Notes: generated by a model from the letters alone, not told the origin. A stretch of 64,000 nucleotides of DNA from Urechidicola croceus (GCA_905181865.1 CAJIZG010000005.1:186001-250000), one strand, 5' to 3'. Positions 26,163 to 36,065 are shown, counted from the first letter of the stretch. Translations and numbers: made by a program.

Positions 26163-27986
26163 ATGAAAAAAAACCAATATTATTTAGTAATTACCTTAAC
26201 TTTTTTATGCTTTTTTACGATTTCAAGTTATGGAAATATCGATAAAGTTGCAGCGCTAGAAATCGACAAATTGGAATTGGGATATCCTAGTCCTGCCATT
26301 CCTTTTTATCATTTATTGGCGGATATAAAATTGCCGAAAGCGTCAATAATAGAAGTAGAGATTAGTGTAAATGGCAAAACACTTCGCTTTACTGATTTGC
26401 ACAGAGCAAATGATATCAGTAATAAAAATAGACCCGCCTTAACAAATCGCCCACCTTCTGGCTATGGTCTATCGCAAGATGGAACTTTATATACAAATCC
26501 TCATATTGTTGGTTGGGTAAAATGGGAACCAGGAAAACAATATAAAATAAACATCAAAGTAAGAATAAAAGAAGATATTCATGCATCAGAAAAAGATGTA
26601 ATTCTAACCAATACTAAAACAATTACAGCGCCATCTGACGTCAAAACTTTTAATAGTAGTTGGAAAAATTATAAATCAATCGTTTTATCTGAAACGGCTG
26701 GACTCGTCAGGGAAAATGAACCTGTAGAAGTATTACTTCCATTTTATCCGGATGAAGCATTACACCTCAAACGTGAAATTCGTGTGGTCTCTATCGATAC
26801 AGAAACTCATATTATTGAAGAGGTACCAAGTCAAGTTTATGATGTTAAGAAATTTTTAAAAGAGGATGATTTAGATCCTGATGCAAATGGCAAACCAACA
26901 AGAGAATCACCTATTTGGTATGGAACTATTACAGCACGCGTGGCCTTTTTGGCTAATGTACCTGCTAGATCGAGTAAAGTATTTTTAATTTATTATAACA
27001 ACGAAAGTGCTTTGACAAAAATGTATAAAACAGACCTTAAAGTTCAAGGCGAAGCTCCAGGGCTTAGAATAGAGAATGATTTTTATACCATTGGTTTGCA
27101 CCCTGACTCGGGTCATTTAGATCAAATAACATTGAAAAGTAAACCCGATGCTCCTCTATTTCACAGAATGGAAACGAACGGTGCTATCCATTGGAACCCC
27201 GGTACATGGGCTCCTCCGCGTCCTTGGACGCACACTGCCGATTGGAAACCCGCCAAGAACGTTAACTATGTTTCCGGTCCAATTATCTCAACAGCGGAAA
27301 TGTGGGATAACTTAAGAGAATTGCCTGAGGTCGACGCCTCAGTACGTTATGAGTTTTACCCCGGATTACCTTATTTTATTAGTTCAACTACAATGCGGAT
27401 TAATAAAAGAATTGATGCTATTGCGCTTAGAAATGGTGAGATTGTATTTAAGAGGGAACAGATGACGCATGCAGCATGGTATGATGTAATTAGAGATAGT
27501 GTTATTGTCTATAATATTAAAGACATGGCAGACCTTACAGACATAAATATGGAAGCCGATACGCCGTGGATTACATTTTATAATGAAGATACTGGAATAG
27601 GGTTTAGTGGGATACAATTAGATTACTCAAATGCTGGATTAGAAGCAAGACCTCGATTGCTCAATCCTTTTATGTACATTACTGGTGGGCCTTGGATTTA
27701 TTGGGCTCGTGCATTATCCTTAAGTTTTTTATCTTCAAATATGCAACAAGTAATTCCGGTATTAGAGGGGAATTTCTTTGCCGAAAAATGGGCATATCTC
27801 ACCTATGAAATCGAAAAAGGAGATACGCCTTATAGTCCAGTTCTTTATTGGCAAAAAAGATTGAAAAATCCATTGCGAATCCGTTTAGTTGAGGAGGTAG
27901 ATGACCGCGTATCTAGAACAGTTAATGAAATATTTATTGATGATGGTAAAAGTGGATGGGAGAACAGAAAAACGGGGAAACATTAA
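26163..27986 (+). CDS. Large secreted protein of unknown family (607 aa), lyase-like beta-sandwich
   Basis: The protein has a Sec signal (cleavage near SSYG, about residue 24) and starts 25 bases after the 895-aa gene. An N-terminal Ig-like domain is followed by a long beta-rich domain with the pattern RIENDFYTIGLHPDSGHLDQI (about residues 300-320). This resembles the start of super-sandwich domains in alpha-mannosidases, lyases and aldose epimerases. It then carries aromatic and charged clusters (NPGTWAPPRPWTHTADW, MTHAAWYD, MYITGGPWIYWARALS). No family name comes to mind with confidence; a polysaccharide lyase or esterase role is only inference. Confidence 0.7.
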   Translation: MKKNQYYLVITLTFLCFFTISSYGNIDKVAALEIDKLELGYPSPAIPFYHLLADIKLPKASIIEVEISVNGKTLRFTDLHRANDISNKNRPALTNRPPSGYGLSQDGTLYTNPHIVGWVKWEPGKQYKINIKVRIKEDIHASEKDVILTNTKTITAPSDVKTFNSSWKNYKSIVLSETAGLVRENEPVEVLLPFYPDEALHLKREIRVVSIDTETHIIEEVPSQVYDVKKFLKEDDLDPDANGKPTRESPIWYGTITARVAFLANVPARSSKVFLIYYNNESALTKMYKTDLKVQGEAPGLRIENDFYTIGLHPDSGHLDQITLKSKPDAPLFHRMETNGAIHWNPGTWAPPRPWTHTADWKPAKNVNYVSGPIISTAEMWDNLRELPEVDASVRYEFYPGLPYFISSTTMRINKRIDAIALRNGEIVFKREQMTHAAWYDVIRDSVIVYNIKDMADLTDINMEADTPWITFYNEDTGIGFSGIQLDYSNAGLEARPRLLNPFMYITGGPWIYWARALSLSFLSSNMQQVIPVLEGNFFAEKWAYLTYEIEKGDTPYSPVLYWQKRLKNPLRIRLVEEVDDRVSRTVNEIFIDDGKSGWENRKTGKH

Positions 27987-28014
27987 TTTATTTAAACAAA
28001 ACCAAAGTTAGCAC

Positions 28015-28710
28015 ATGAAATATTTAGTAACTTTAATGCTGCTTTGTAGTTTCGGTTTAACTGCACAAGACAAGACTTATGTAGTAAAGAAAACACAGAA
28101 TAATATTATAATTACTGGAGAAGGATCTGACAAGGCATGGGGAAACGCAAATAGTTTGATAGAATTTTCACATCCTTGGCTACCTAAAAACCTTCCTTCT
28201 ACAACATTCAAATCTTTGTGGTCAAAGACTCATTTCTATTTTCTCTATACGGTCGAAGATCATGAGATTATAACACCACAAAGAGGTCTAGGAGAACTTG
28301 ATGCGGTTGAATCAGATAGGGTTGAGATATTCTTTAAAGCGGCCGATGAAAAGAAACCGTATTACTCTCTTGAAATGGATGCACTAGGAAGATGTCTAGA
28401 TTCGGATGCAGAGTTTTATAAAAACAATATTGATTTTGATTGGAATTGGCCAAAAAATCAGATTGAATTAAAGGCGTCTCAGCATAAAAGAGGTTATATT
28501 GTTGAAGGGTCAATAAGTTTAGAATCACTTAGGGAATTAGGCATTTATAATGACGACGGAATTTTACGAGCCGGATTATACAGAGGCGAATATTATAGCA
28601 AAGAAGATGATAAAATCGGTATAAAATGGATTAGTTGGGTCGTGGCTAATCCTGATAAACCTGTTTTTCATATTCCTACCTCTTTTGGAATCTTAGAGTT
28701 AGAGAACTAA
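28015..28710 (+). CDS. Secreted CBM9-like carbohydrate-binding protein
   Basis: This 231-aa protein has a Sec signal (cleavage after GLTA-Q, about residue 17). The mature part has the CBM9-like ('sugar-binding') layout: IIITGEGSDKAWGNANSLIEF, then FKSLWSKTHFYFLYTVEDHEI, VESDRVEIFF, YYSLEMDALGRCLD, and a closing VFHIPTSFGILEL. Small stand-alone CBM9-like proteins of Bacteroidota bind sugar ends or act as accessory proteins for nearby degrading enzymes. It is sandwiched between the 607-aa unknown (28 bases upstream) and GH109 (14 bases downstream), so it is part of one transcript. Confidence 0.85.
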   Translation: MKYLVTLMLLCSFGLTAQDKTYVVKKTQNNIIITGEGSDKAWGNANSLIEFSHPWLPKNLPSTTFKSLWSKTHFYFLYTVEDHEIITPQRGLGELDAVESDRVEIFFKAADEKKPYYSLEMDALGRCLDSDAEFYKNNIDFDWNWPKNQIELKASQHKRGYIVEGSISLESLRELGIYNDDGILRAGLYRGEYYSKEDDKIGIKWISWVVANPDKPVFHIPTSFGILELEN

Positions 28711-28724
28711 TAGTAAGAAAAAAA

Positions 28725-30182
28725 ATGAAAAACAACAGAAGAGATTTCCTTAAAATAGCGGGCTTAGCAGGACTAAGTTTAACTGCTGCGAATACTTTAT
28801 ATGCACAAACGGTAGTCGATGAACAGGACTTTAATAATTTGCCGAAGCGTATTGAAAAGTATCAAAAAAGGCATCAACAGCATTTTAATATGTCGGGGTA
28901 TGCGGCGCCAAAAATTGATACGGTTAGAATTGGAATTATAGGTACGGGAAATCGTGGTTCGCATCATGCGGGAACAATATCTCGGGTGTCAGATGTAGAA
29001 ATTAAGGCTGCATCAGATGTGCTGCCGGAGCGCTTCGAAAAAATTAAAAAGACATTAGAAGAGACAGATCACAGGCCTGAATTCTATTCAGGTTCAGATG
29101 AGGCTTGGAAAGAGATGTGCGAGCGTAGTGATTTAGACTTGATATTAATTACAACCCCAACGTTTATGCACGCAAAAATGGCAGTATATGCTATGGAGCA
29201 GGGAAAGCACGTAATCACAGAAGTTCCAGCAGCAGTAACAATTGACGAATGTTGGGAATTGGTAAAAACGTCAGAACGTACAAAGAAGCATTGTATGATG
29301 ATGGAGAATTACTCCTTCATGCCTTTTCAAATGACAACCTTGAATATGGCAAAACAAGGCTTTTTTGGAGAAATTGTGCATGGCGATGGCGCATATAATA
29401 CCAGTAAAATGGGTAATAATTTTAGTAAAACTTTGTATTCGGATATGTGGTGGTTGCGAATGTATGGCTCTAGAAGAGGAAATATTTACCCAACACACGG
29501 TATGGGGCCAATCGCTCAAATGATGAATGTGAATCGGGGAGATCGACTTGATTTTATGGTGTCGGTAGAAAGCAAAGATTTTATGATGAAGGAGAAGGCA
29601 AAGGAATTGGCCAAAGATGATCCTTTTTTCGAAGAATTTGCAAAAATGGCTTATCGAGGAAACATGAGTTCGATGCTTATAAAAACGAAGCAAGGGCGCA
29701 CATTGAATATTCAGCATGATGCTACATCTCCTTCTCCGCATAACTTAATTCATGGCGTTTATGGAACAAAAGGATCGGTATTATTTGATCCCGCTCCTCA
29801 TAGAATAAGTACTGGGAATCATAAATGGGCAGATAAAAAGACCCATGACGAATTGATGGAAAAATTTAAACCTGGACTGTTACATAAATTCGAAGATTTT
29901 AGAAGAGGTTTAGGAGCCGATATAAAAAGTGGCCATGGCGGATCGGATTTGATCAATGTCTGGCATATTATTGATTGTTTACGAAGTGGGTTGCCACTCG
30001 ATCAGGATGTGTATGATGCAGCGGCATTGAGCGCTGTTGTTGAGTTATCGGAATGGTCTGTATTGAATAATTCAAGTTCTATTAAAGTGCCTGACTTTAC
30101 AGCGGGTGCATGGAAGACAAATAAGCCAAATATGGATATCAATCTAGAAAATGGCAGTGGCACTACAACGGTGTTGAGTTAA
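28725..30182 (+). CDS. GH109-like NAD-dependent glycosidase, Tat-exported
   Basis: This 485-aa protein has a twin-arginine signal (NNRRDFLKIAG, cleavage near YAQ). It carries a Rossmann motif IGIIGTGNRGSHH (about residues 68-80) and EVP in place of EKP (HVITEVPAAV). It also has the block YPTHGMGPIAQMMNVNRGDR (about residues 255-274), which is the GH109 hallmark. GH109 enzymes use bound NAD+ to oxidise C3 transiently and cleave alpha-N-acetylgalactosaminides, with broader activity in some members. The gene closes the block that begins at 23450. It is the only one of the five Gfo/Idh/MocA paralogues with a clear glycosidase assignment. Confidence 0.85.
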   Translation: MKNNRRDFLKIAGLAGLSLTAANTLYAQTVVDEQDFNNLPKRIEKYQKRHQQHFNMSGYAAPKIDTVRIGIIGTGNRGSHHAGTISRVSDVEIKAASDVLPERFEKIKKTLEETDHRPEFYSGSDEAWKEMCERSDLDLILITTPTFMHAKMAVYAMEQGKHVITEVPAAVTIDECWELVKTSERTKKHCMMMENYSFMPFQMTTLNMAKQGFFGEIVHGDGAYNTSKMGNNFSKTLYSDMWWLRMYGSRRGNIYPTHGMGPIAQMMNVNRGDRLDFMVSVESKDFMMKEKAKELAKDDPFFEEFAKMAYRGNMSSMLIKTKQGRTLNIQHDATSPSPHNLIHGVYGTKGSVLFDPAPHRISTGNHKWADKKTHDELMEKFKPGLLHKFEDFRRGLGADIKSGHGGSDLINVWHIIDCLRSGLPLDQDVYDAAALSAVVELSEWSVLNNSSSIKVPDFTAGAWKTNKPNMDINLENGSGTTTVLS

Positions 30183-30720
30183 TTATGAACGCTGTATAAA
30201 TAATTAAAATAGTATATAAATCATAATGAGGATCTAATGAAACTTGATATATCCTTTTGACATACTTATAATTTCAGCAATAATTCAAGTTTTAATAAGC
30301 GTCTGAGAATCCAAAGAGCGGAGCGGTCTGGGTTCGAAAGTATTTAAAATGTAGCATTCAAAGAAAGTATAATCTAGTCTTGATTTTTGTAACTTTTTAT
30401 CAAGAAAACTGCGAAGCACCTCACGAACACTAAAACAAATATAAATGGTGGGTCAGTAGAGTTAAGTGAAATAAAAGATTAGTATGGAAGTAGAGTGTTT
30501 AAAATGAATACTTTGTCAATACGTAAATAATAGAATACTTGAGAAGTGGAGGGTTGGACAGAATTGAATCGCATATGAGTTAGTACATTGAATATTGAAG
30601 AAGTATCGTGTAAACTGTTAAGAGTGAAAATAAACTATCAGCAGGTTCCTAAGGTGGGTGTTTTCGTAGATGATATAATTGTTGAAAACAATAATACAAA
30701 ATTTTAATAAATGAAAATGT
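30183..30720. other. Intergenic spacer, no gene seen
   Basis: No intact gene or terminator is visible; the sequence has stops in all frames and looks decayed. Near its right end are a perfect inverted repeat ATTGTT-GAA-AACAAT (30678-30692) and a five-codon open frame (30711-30728) that overlaps the next start codon. Confidence 0.35.
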
Positions 30721-31809
30721 ATGAATAACCAAATAAAGGATATTACTTTTTATGAAGCCGAGAGTCCGCTGAGCGCGAATATTGCAGATGCTACACATTC
30801 TATCCCAGCAATCAAATTTATCATTGTTGAAATTGCATTACAAAATGGCACAAAAGGAGAAGGCTATTTGTTGTCTTTTCATTATTCGTCCAATGCTATC
30901 AAAGGGGCCTTGACGGATATAAAATCATTTGTCTTGACCCGTGGATATGACGTTTCAGAAACGAAAAAATTATATCGTGATTGGGAGATTGAAAGTGAAT
31001 ATTTTGGAAATGATGGTTTGTTAAAGTGGGCTATTGCAATACTAAACATTGCCATGTGGGATGCCAGAGGGAAATTAGTCTCTAAATCGGTTTTAGAATT
31101 ATTAGGAGGAACACCTCAGAAAGTGGAAATCTATGGTTCTGGAGGCTGGCTTTCCTATTCTGATGAGGAATTGATAGAAGAGGTGACCAATTATAAAGCA
31201 AGAGGCTTTAAATCGGTAAAAATAAAGGTGGGGTCTAAAAATGTCGCCAGAGACATAGAACGTTTGCAAAAAGTAAGAGCGGCCGTTGGTGATGCTATTC
31301 GAATCATGATGGATGCAAATCAGGGAATGAATTTAGAGGATGCTTTAGTGCTTTCTAAAGCCGCTGCAGGAATCGGAATTGAATGGTTTGAAGAACCTTT
31401 TAATCATCGTGATTATACTTCTTATCAGGAACTGAAGAAGCAGACCAATATTAAGATCGCTATGGGAGAACGAGAATATAATTTTGAAGCCCTCACTACT
31501 TTGATCAAAGAAAAGTCTTTAGACTTATGGCAGCCAGACTTGTTAAGGATTGGGAGTGTGGAGAAATGGATTGAATCCGCAAAAATTGCTTCAGAATCTG
31601 GAATTCCTACGCTACCACATTATTATAAAGACTATGATGTTCCATTACTTTGTACTATAGAAAATGGATACGCAGTGGAATCTTTTGACTGGATAGACGG
31701 ATTGATAGACAATCAATTGGAAGTAAAGGATGGCTATACCTATCCTCGAACAGGAGATGGATGGGGATTCAGTTTTATTAAAGACAAATTAAAAAAATTA
31801 GAGATTTGA
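30721..31809 (+). CDS. Enolase-superfamily sugar-acid dehydratase (mandelate racemase type)
   Basis: This 362-aa cytoplasmic protein has the MR/MLE fold. The catalytic lysines are in SVKIKVG (about residues 164-170). The metal ligands are in MMDANQG (Asp), WFEEPF (Glu) and IAMGERE (Glu). A His in TLPHYYKDYD and an Asp in LWQPDLLRIG form the usual dyad. This is the arrangement of acid-sugar dehydratases such as fuconate, rhamnonate, galactarate or mannonate dehydratases, which form 2-keto-3-deoxy acids. The following gene, an SDR, starts inside its stop codon, so the two are translationally coupled. The exact sugar acid cannot be read from sequence; fuconate or L-galactonate would fit the nearby GH95. 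Confidence 0.85.
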   Translation: MNNQIKDITFYEAESPLSANIADATHSIPAIKFIIVEIALQNGTKGEGYLLSFHYSSNAIKGALTDIKSFVLTRGYDVSETKKLYRDWEIESEYFGNDGLLKWAIAILNIAMWDARGKLVSKSVLELLGGTPQKVEIYGSGGWLSYSDEELIEEVTNYKARGFKSVKIKVGSKNVARDIERLQKVRAAVGDAIRIMMDANQGMNLEDALVLSKAAAGIGIEWFEEPFNHRDYTSYQELKKQTNIKIAMGEREYNFEALTTLIKEKSLDLWQPDLLRIGSVEKWIESAKIASESGIPTLPHYYKDYDVPLLCTIENGYAVESFDWIDGLIDNQLEVKDGYTYPRTGDGWGFSFIKDKLKKLEI

Positions 31810-32576
31810 AGAATACATTTGAAGAATTAGCAACGAATAATTTTAGCCTTGAAGGACAGCGAGGGATTGTGACAGGAGGTTCGTCTGGGATAGGTAAGGC
31901 TATTGCAATTATGTTGGCGAAGGCTGGAGCAACAGTTTTTGCATTGAGCAGAACCGGGAAGTTTAAAAGTAGCGAAGAAGAAATTGAGAACTTGCATCAT
32001 CTCAAAGTAAATATTACAGATCAAAAGGATCTTAAAGAGAAGGTTGATACTATCGGAATTGATGGATTGGATTTCGTTGTAAACAACGCAGGAATTACTT
32101 CCAAACAAAAAATGATCGATTTGGAACTGGAAAAATGGGATGAAGTTCAGGAGGTAAATGTAAAGGCTGCCATGAACGTTTCAAGATTTGCTTTTCAATA
32201 TGTAGCGAAAGCCAAAAAAGCAGGAAGAATTGTGAATATAACTTCAATGGCTGCCTATTTAGGCTTTAATGATGTGGTGCCGTATGCAGTTTCAAAAACA
32301 GCACTCTTAGGATTAACGAGAGGTTTGTCTGTAGAATGGGCTAATGAGAATGTATTGGTAAATTCGGTTTCTCCTGGATGGATTAAAACAAACATGGTAG
32401 ATCAGGTTTTAGATGCAGATAGAGAGAAAAAAATATTAAGCAAAATGCCATTGCATAAATATGGTACTCCCGAAGATATTGCTTCCATGGTTTGGTATTT
32501 AGTAGCACCAACTTCGAAGTATATTACAGGTCAAGATTTCTCGGTAGATGGAGGTGCATTGGCCTTTGGGTATTAA
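31806..32576 (+). CDS. SDR-family oxidoreductase
   Basis: This 256-aa protein has the classical SDR features: GIVTGGSSGIGKAIA (about residues 20-34), NNAG (about 95-98), ITSMAAYLG with the catalytic Ser, YAVSKTA (about 159-165) with Tyr and Lys, and a C-terminal ITGQDFSVDGG. The start is a TTG at 31806-31808 that overlaps the TGA of the dehydratase gene by three bases; no in-frame ATG lies before the glycine loop. This coupling suggests equal production with the sugar-acid dehydratase. Oxidation of the sugar or of a keto-deoxy acid in the same pathway is the likely job. Confidence 0.87.
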   Translation: MKNTFEELATNNFSLEGQRGIVTGGSSGIGKAIAIMLAKAGATVFALSRTGKFKSSEEEIENLHHLKVNITDQKDLKEKVDTIGIDGLDFVVNNAGITSKQKMIDLELEKWDEVQEVNVKAAMNVSRFAFQYVAKAKKAGRIVNITSMAAYLGFNDVVPYAVSKTALLGLTRGLSVEWANENVLVNSVSPGWIKTNMVDQVLDADREKKILSKMPLHKYGTPEDIASMVWYLVAPTSKYITGQDFSVDGGALAFGY

Positions 32577-33748
32577 AGTATCATCTACGTATTTCCATAT
32601 TTTTGAAGGGTTAGTCCATAGTTGTTGTTGTTAATGCATATTTCCGAGAAGATTTAGTGAAAGTTAATTTAATTAGAAAAATATTGAGAAAGAGAAAGGG
32701 GTTTTTCGGAGAGAATTTTTGATTACTGGAGCCGAAGCAGTTACTGGAATTGTAAGTACAGGCTTTACAACAAATGACAATGCTGCCTCTAAGCAAATAA
32801 TAGATTGTGAAAATGATCTTTTGGCATCAACATACAATTCAAAATCAGGTCATGATGTAACTGCACATGCCGTTCATGTTTGGGCTAGATCAGAGACCGT
32901 ATGTGCGGTGGCAAATTCACCCATAGACGAATACAAAAAGTAGGAGGATATTTGCGAGGAAAGCACCTCGAACTCACGGGTAATCGATCTTATTTACCTG
33001 AAGGAGTCCGATAAGGTAATGGCTCTGAGTGATCAGTGCTAGATTTCGGAGAAGAAGGATATAAACAAATCATGATATTTAAAAAAATCCAGATGCCAAT
33101 AGAAAACACACCTGAAATCTACATTAAAGAAAAGAAAGAAAGTCCTGATTTATTTATGATTTCAGAATGACTAGTGATGTTGTTAAAAGTAAGGTCAATT
33201 TAGGAATGAATATATTTAGCTTTTTGCAAGTGGGTAAAAAGTAAGTGCATTTTGCAAGAGCATCAGTTGCTGTAAATAAAGACCAATCCTTACTCCTAAA
33301 AAAAAGGAAATTGGCTTTGTACATAATTATTGGATATTGATGCTATTTATTAGTGTAAACTTTTATTTTTTTCTGAAAGAAAACTCAAAGGGTTTTTAGA
33401 AAAATACTCTAAGAACAAACAAATTGGAAAGGATGAAATACCTTATTTTATAATTAGAAATGATGCATATATCAGTCAATATTTAAATTCATTATCAACG
33501 ATTCGTGAAGAACCAATAGTTTTATCCTTTGTGTTTTCAAAGATCCATGATAAAGTTTGTGATAATTCATATTTTTTTTTAAATCAGGATAGCGTTGAAA
33601 TAATATTTAGGCTCTTTGATTTTGACTTTGTGTCCATTTGCTAGTATTTTTGAAGAGTAGATATCTGCTTCTGGCCAACAATTGCTTCAGTGTATCTCCA
33701 TTTTCAAGTGATCCGTCCTAAGATAAGGCTACATAATTTCAATCAATT
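32577..33748. other. Decayed region between the island and the phosphate genes
   Basis: About 1.2 kb without an intact gene. A TTG-initiated open frame 32719-32943 (GAEAVTGIVSTGF) and a later fragment about 33349-33645 (FLEKYSKNKQIGKDEIPYF, then YISQYLNSLSTI) look like pieces of broken proteins; the second faintly recalls the N-terminal half of an AraC-type regulator. Neither can be named with confidence. The region looks like the scar at the right edge of the accessory island. Confidence 0.4.
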
Positions 33749-33752
33749 ATGT

Positions 33753-33789
33753 ATAAAAAAAGCCTCGACTTTAGGGAGTCGAGGCTTTT
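33753..33789 (-). terminator. Terminator of the pit gene
   Basis: A perfect 13-bp stem (33758-33770 with 33777-33789, AAAAGCCTCGACT / AGTCGAGGCTTTT) and a 6-base loop lie 18 bases after the pit stop codon. On the minus strand it is followed by a T run. Confidence 0.88.
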
Positions 33790-33806
33790 AACTTTATTTT
33801 AGGCAC

Positions 33807-36065
33807 TTACTTTTTAGCAGCATATAATTCTAAAAGACTAATTGTTGCCTTAATCAAGTCTTCTGTTTCCAATAAAATACTAAAATATAACGTTGTATTC
33901 TTTGGACTAGATTCTGTAGTTCGGGTGCGCTCTACTTGTGTTTGGGCATACACCGAAACAGTGTCTAACAATGACTGTTTTTCTTCTAGTAAATTTGAAA
34001 TTTGATCGAAAGCACGTAAATCAAAAGCGGCTCTAGTCTTCACGAATAAAGCATTTAAATCTTTATCAATTTGTTTCAATTCTTTCGATTGATTCTTTTT
34101 TAACCCTTTATGATTGTTATTAATATGTTTGTGACTTACTTTTGAAATAAATCCAACCGATTGGGCTATATCTTGTAAATCGCCAATAACATCCATATAA
34201 AAAGTACTGGCGCTTACTGAAGTTTCATCTAAATTTTTGATAAAGTAGAATATGTTATTCTGTAAGTCTTCGATCTCATCCTCTAATTTAACAACAGTTT
34301 TACGACCTTTTTTAAGCAATGCTAAATCTTGATTGATTAATCCATTGATAGTGTCTTCATTAATTTTACTAACTCTTTTTAAGACCTTAGAAATGGTATC
34401 TGCACTTTCTTCAATAACTCCTTGAACAGATTTGCTTTCTACTCTTATTAAATTATCTTCAGCTTTGGCTTCTTTTGATTTATTAATATGATTAATAGAA
34501 TTACGCACCAATAAAAGGACCGCTAGTAACAATAAAATAGGAATCATTACTTCCTTATTCCAGCTGATTAAAATAGCGGCAATAGCAGCTGCTATAAATG
34601 CTGTAACTGCAGTTCCGAACCAACCACCAATTACATTTAAAACTCCTGCAACTCTATAAACGGCACTTTCGCTTCCCCAGGCTCTATCTGCTAATGAAGT
34701 TCCCATGGCAACCATAAATGTTACATACGTTGTTGATAATGGTAATTTGTATGAAGTTGCAATTGAAATTAAAACGCCGGCAACCATTAAATTAACAGCA
34801 GCTCTCACCATATCAAAGGCAGGTAACTCATGAGTTTTTCCTTGTACCAATTCAATAGTAGGTTTTTCGAATTGTTTATTAATTTTTTTTTGAAAAGATT
34901 TAGGAGTTATTAAAGAGGTGTATTTTGAAATAGACATAGCTCCTCTTACCAATCCTCTTGATAAGAAATTTGGCTGAAAACGCTCTTTAGTTTCTCCTTG
35001 TGACGATAAATCTAATGATGTTTTAACGACCCCCTTGGCCTTATTAGAAAACCAAAGTGTCAAAACCATAATCATTCCCGCAATAAATAATAACCAATTA
35101 TTAGTAGGAACTTTTTCTGCTAAAACTTCCATAGAGAATTGCGTTGCAGGAACTCCAGAGGCAGACCAGGCAACGAAGGCATTGTATGCAGCAATCGGAA
35201 CACCTATAAAGTTCACTAAATCATTCCCAGCAAAGGCTAACGCCAAGGCAAAGGTTCCAACAATAATTATTAATTTATAAATATTTACTTTTAATACAGT
35301 AATAAATACGTACGATAATAATGACCACAATACAAAACTGATAGCAATAATTGAAAGAACATTAGTTTCTAGAAAATCTTTTATAGAAACACCGCCAATA
35401 AATTCAAATTTTTCTTTAGCAATTTCGGCTCCTTTAATACCTTTCATTAAAATGAAGTATACCATTGCAGTTAAAGCGACACCGCCAAACAAGGCGCCTA
35501 CCCAGCTAGTTTTCTTTTCAAAATTAAAAGATAAAAGCAGACGGGAAAGATATTGTACTAAAGCACCTACAGAAAATGCGACGACTACAGATAATAAAAT
35601 TCCGAGAATAATTTCAGTTGCTTTTGAAGTGTTTATATAATTGACAACTTCAGAAAAACTTCCTCCAGCCACTCCAATTTTAATCAGTGCAACCGCAACG
35701 GCTGCTCCTAATAATTCAAATACAATTGAAACGGTGGTAGATGTTGGCATGCCCAACGTATTAAAGAAATCTAGCAATAAAATATCGGTAATCATTACGG
35801 CCATAAAAATGATCATAATGTCATTAAACATGAACATAGATGGATTGAAAATTCCTTTTCGTGCAACCTCCATCATACCACTTGAAAAAATCGCTCCACA
35901 AGCAATACCAATACTTGCAACAATCATAATGGTTCTAAATGAAACGGCTTTCGATCCAATGGCTGAATTTAAAAAGTTAACAGCATCGTTACTCACTCCA
36001 ACGACCAAATCAGCAATAGCAAGGACAGCAAGTGCCACAATCATTAAGAGGTAAACATTATCCAT
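33807..36065 (-). CDS. Inorganic phosphate transporter, Pit family, with long cytoplasmic tail
   Basis: This 752-aa membrane protein carries the two Pit/PHO-4 signature repeats: GVSNDAVNFLNSAIG near residues 23-37, and AFAGNDLVNFIGVPIAAYN about residues 275-295. Many transmembrane segments and PLSTTYVTFMVAMGTSLADRAWG support the family. Pit proteins import phosphate (with divalent metal) using the proton or sodium gradient. The form here is longer than the roughly 500-aa E. coli PitA, with a soluble C-terminal tail (about residues 540-752) rich in charged helices that resembles a PhoU-like domain. A porin gene lies just upstream, and an 11-bp-phased repeat (36114-36131) before this start suggests control by phosphate. 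Confidence 0.93.
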   Translation of the reverse strand: MDNVYLLMIVALAVLAIADLVVGVSNDAVNFLNSAIGSKAVSFRTIMIVASIGIACGAIFSSGMMEVARKGIFNPSMFMFNDIMIIFMAVMITDILLLDFFNTLGMPTSTTVSIVFELLGAAVAVALIKIGVAGGSFSEVVNYINTSKATEIILGILLSVVVAFSVGALVQYLSRLLLSFNFEKKTSWVGALFGGVALTAMVYFILMKGIKGAEIAKEKFEFIGGVSIKDFLETNVLSIIAISFVLWSLLSYVFITVLKVNIYKLIIIVGTFALALAFAGNDLVNFIGVPIAAYNAFVAWSASGVPATQFSMEVLAEKVPTNNWLLFIAGMIMVLTLWFSNKAKGVVKTSLDLSSQGETKERFQPNFLSRGLVRGAMSISKYTSLITPKSFQKKINKQFEKPTIELVQGKTHELPAFDMVRAAVNLMVAGVLISIATSYKLPLSTTYVTFMVAMGTSLADRAWGSESAVYRVAGVLNVIGGWFGTAVTAFIAAAIAAILISWNKEVMIPILLLLAVLLLVRNSINHINKSKEAKAEDNLIRVESKSVQGVIEESADTISKVLKRVSKINEDTINGLINQDLALLKKGRKTVVKLEDEIEDLQNNIFYFIKNLDETSVSASTFYMDVIGDLQDIAQSVGFISKVSHKHINNNHKGLKKNQSKELKQIDKDLNALFVKTRAAFDLRAFDQISNLLEEKQSLLDTVSVYAQTQVERTRTTESSPKNTTLYFSILLETEDLIKATISLLELYAAKK

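Noticed and set aside
29271-29741. 156-aa antisense open frame inside GH109
   Set aside because: It is a shadow of the well-supported GH109 gene, with His/Cys-rich translation and no homology.
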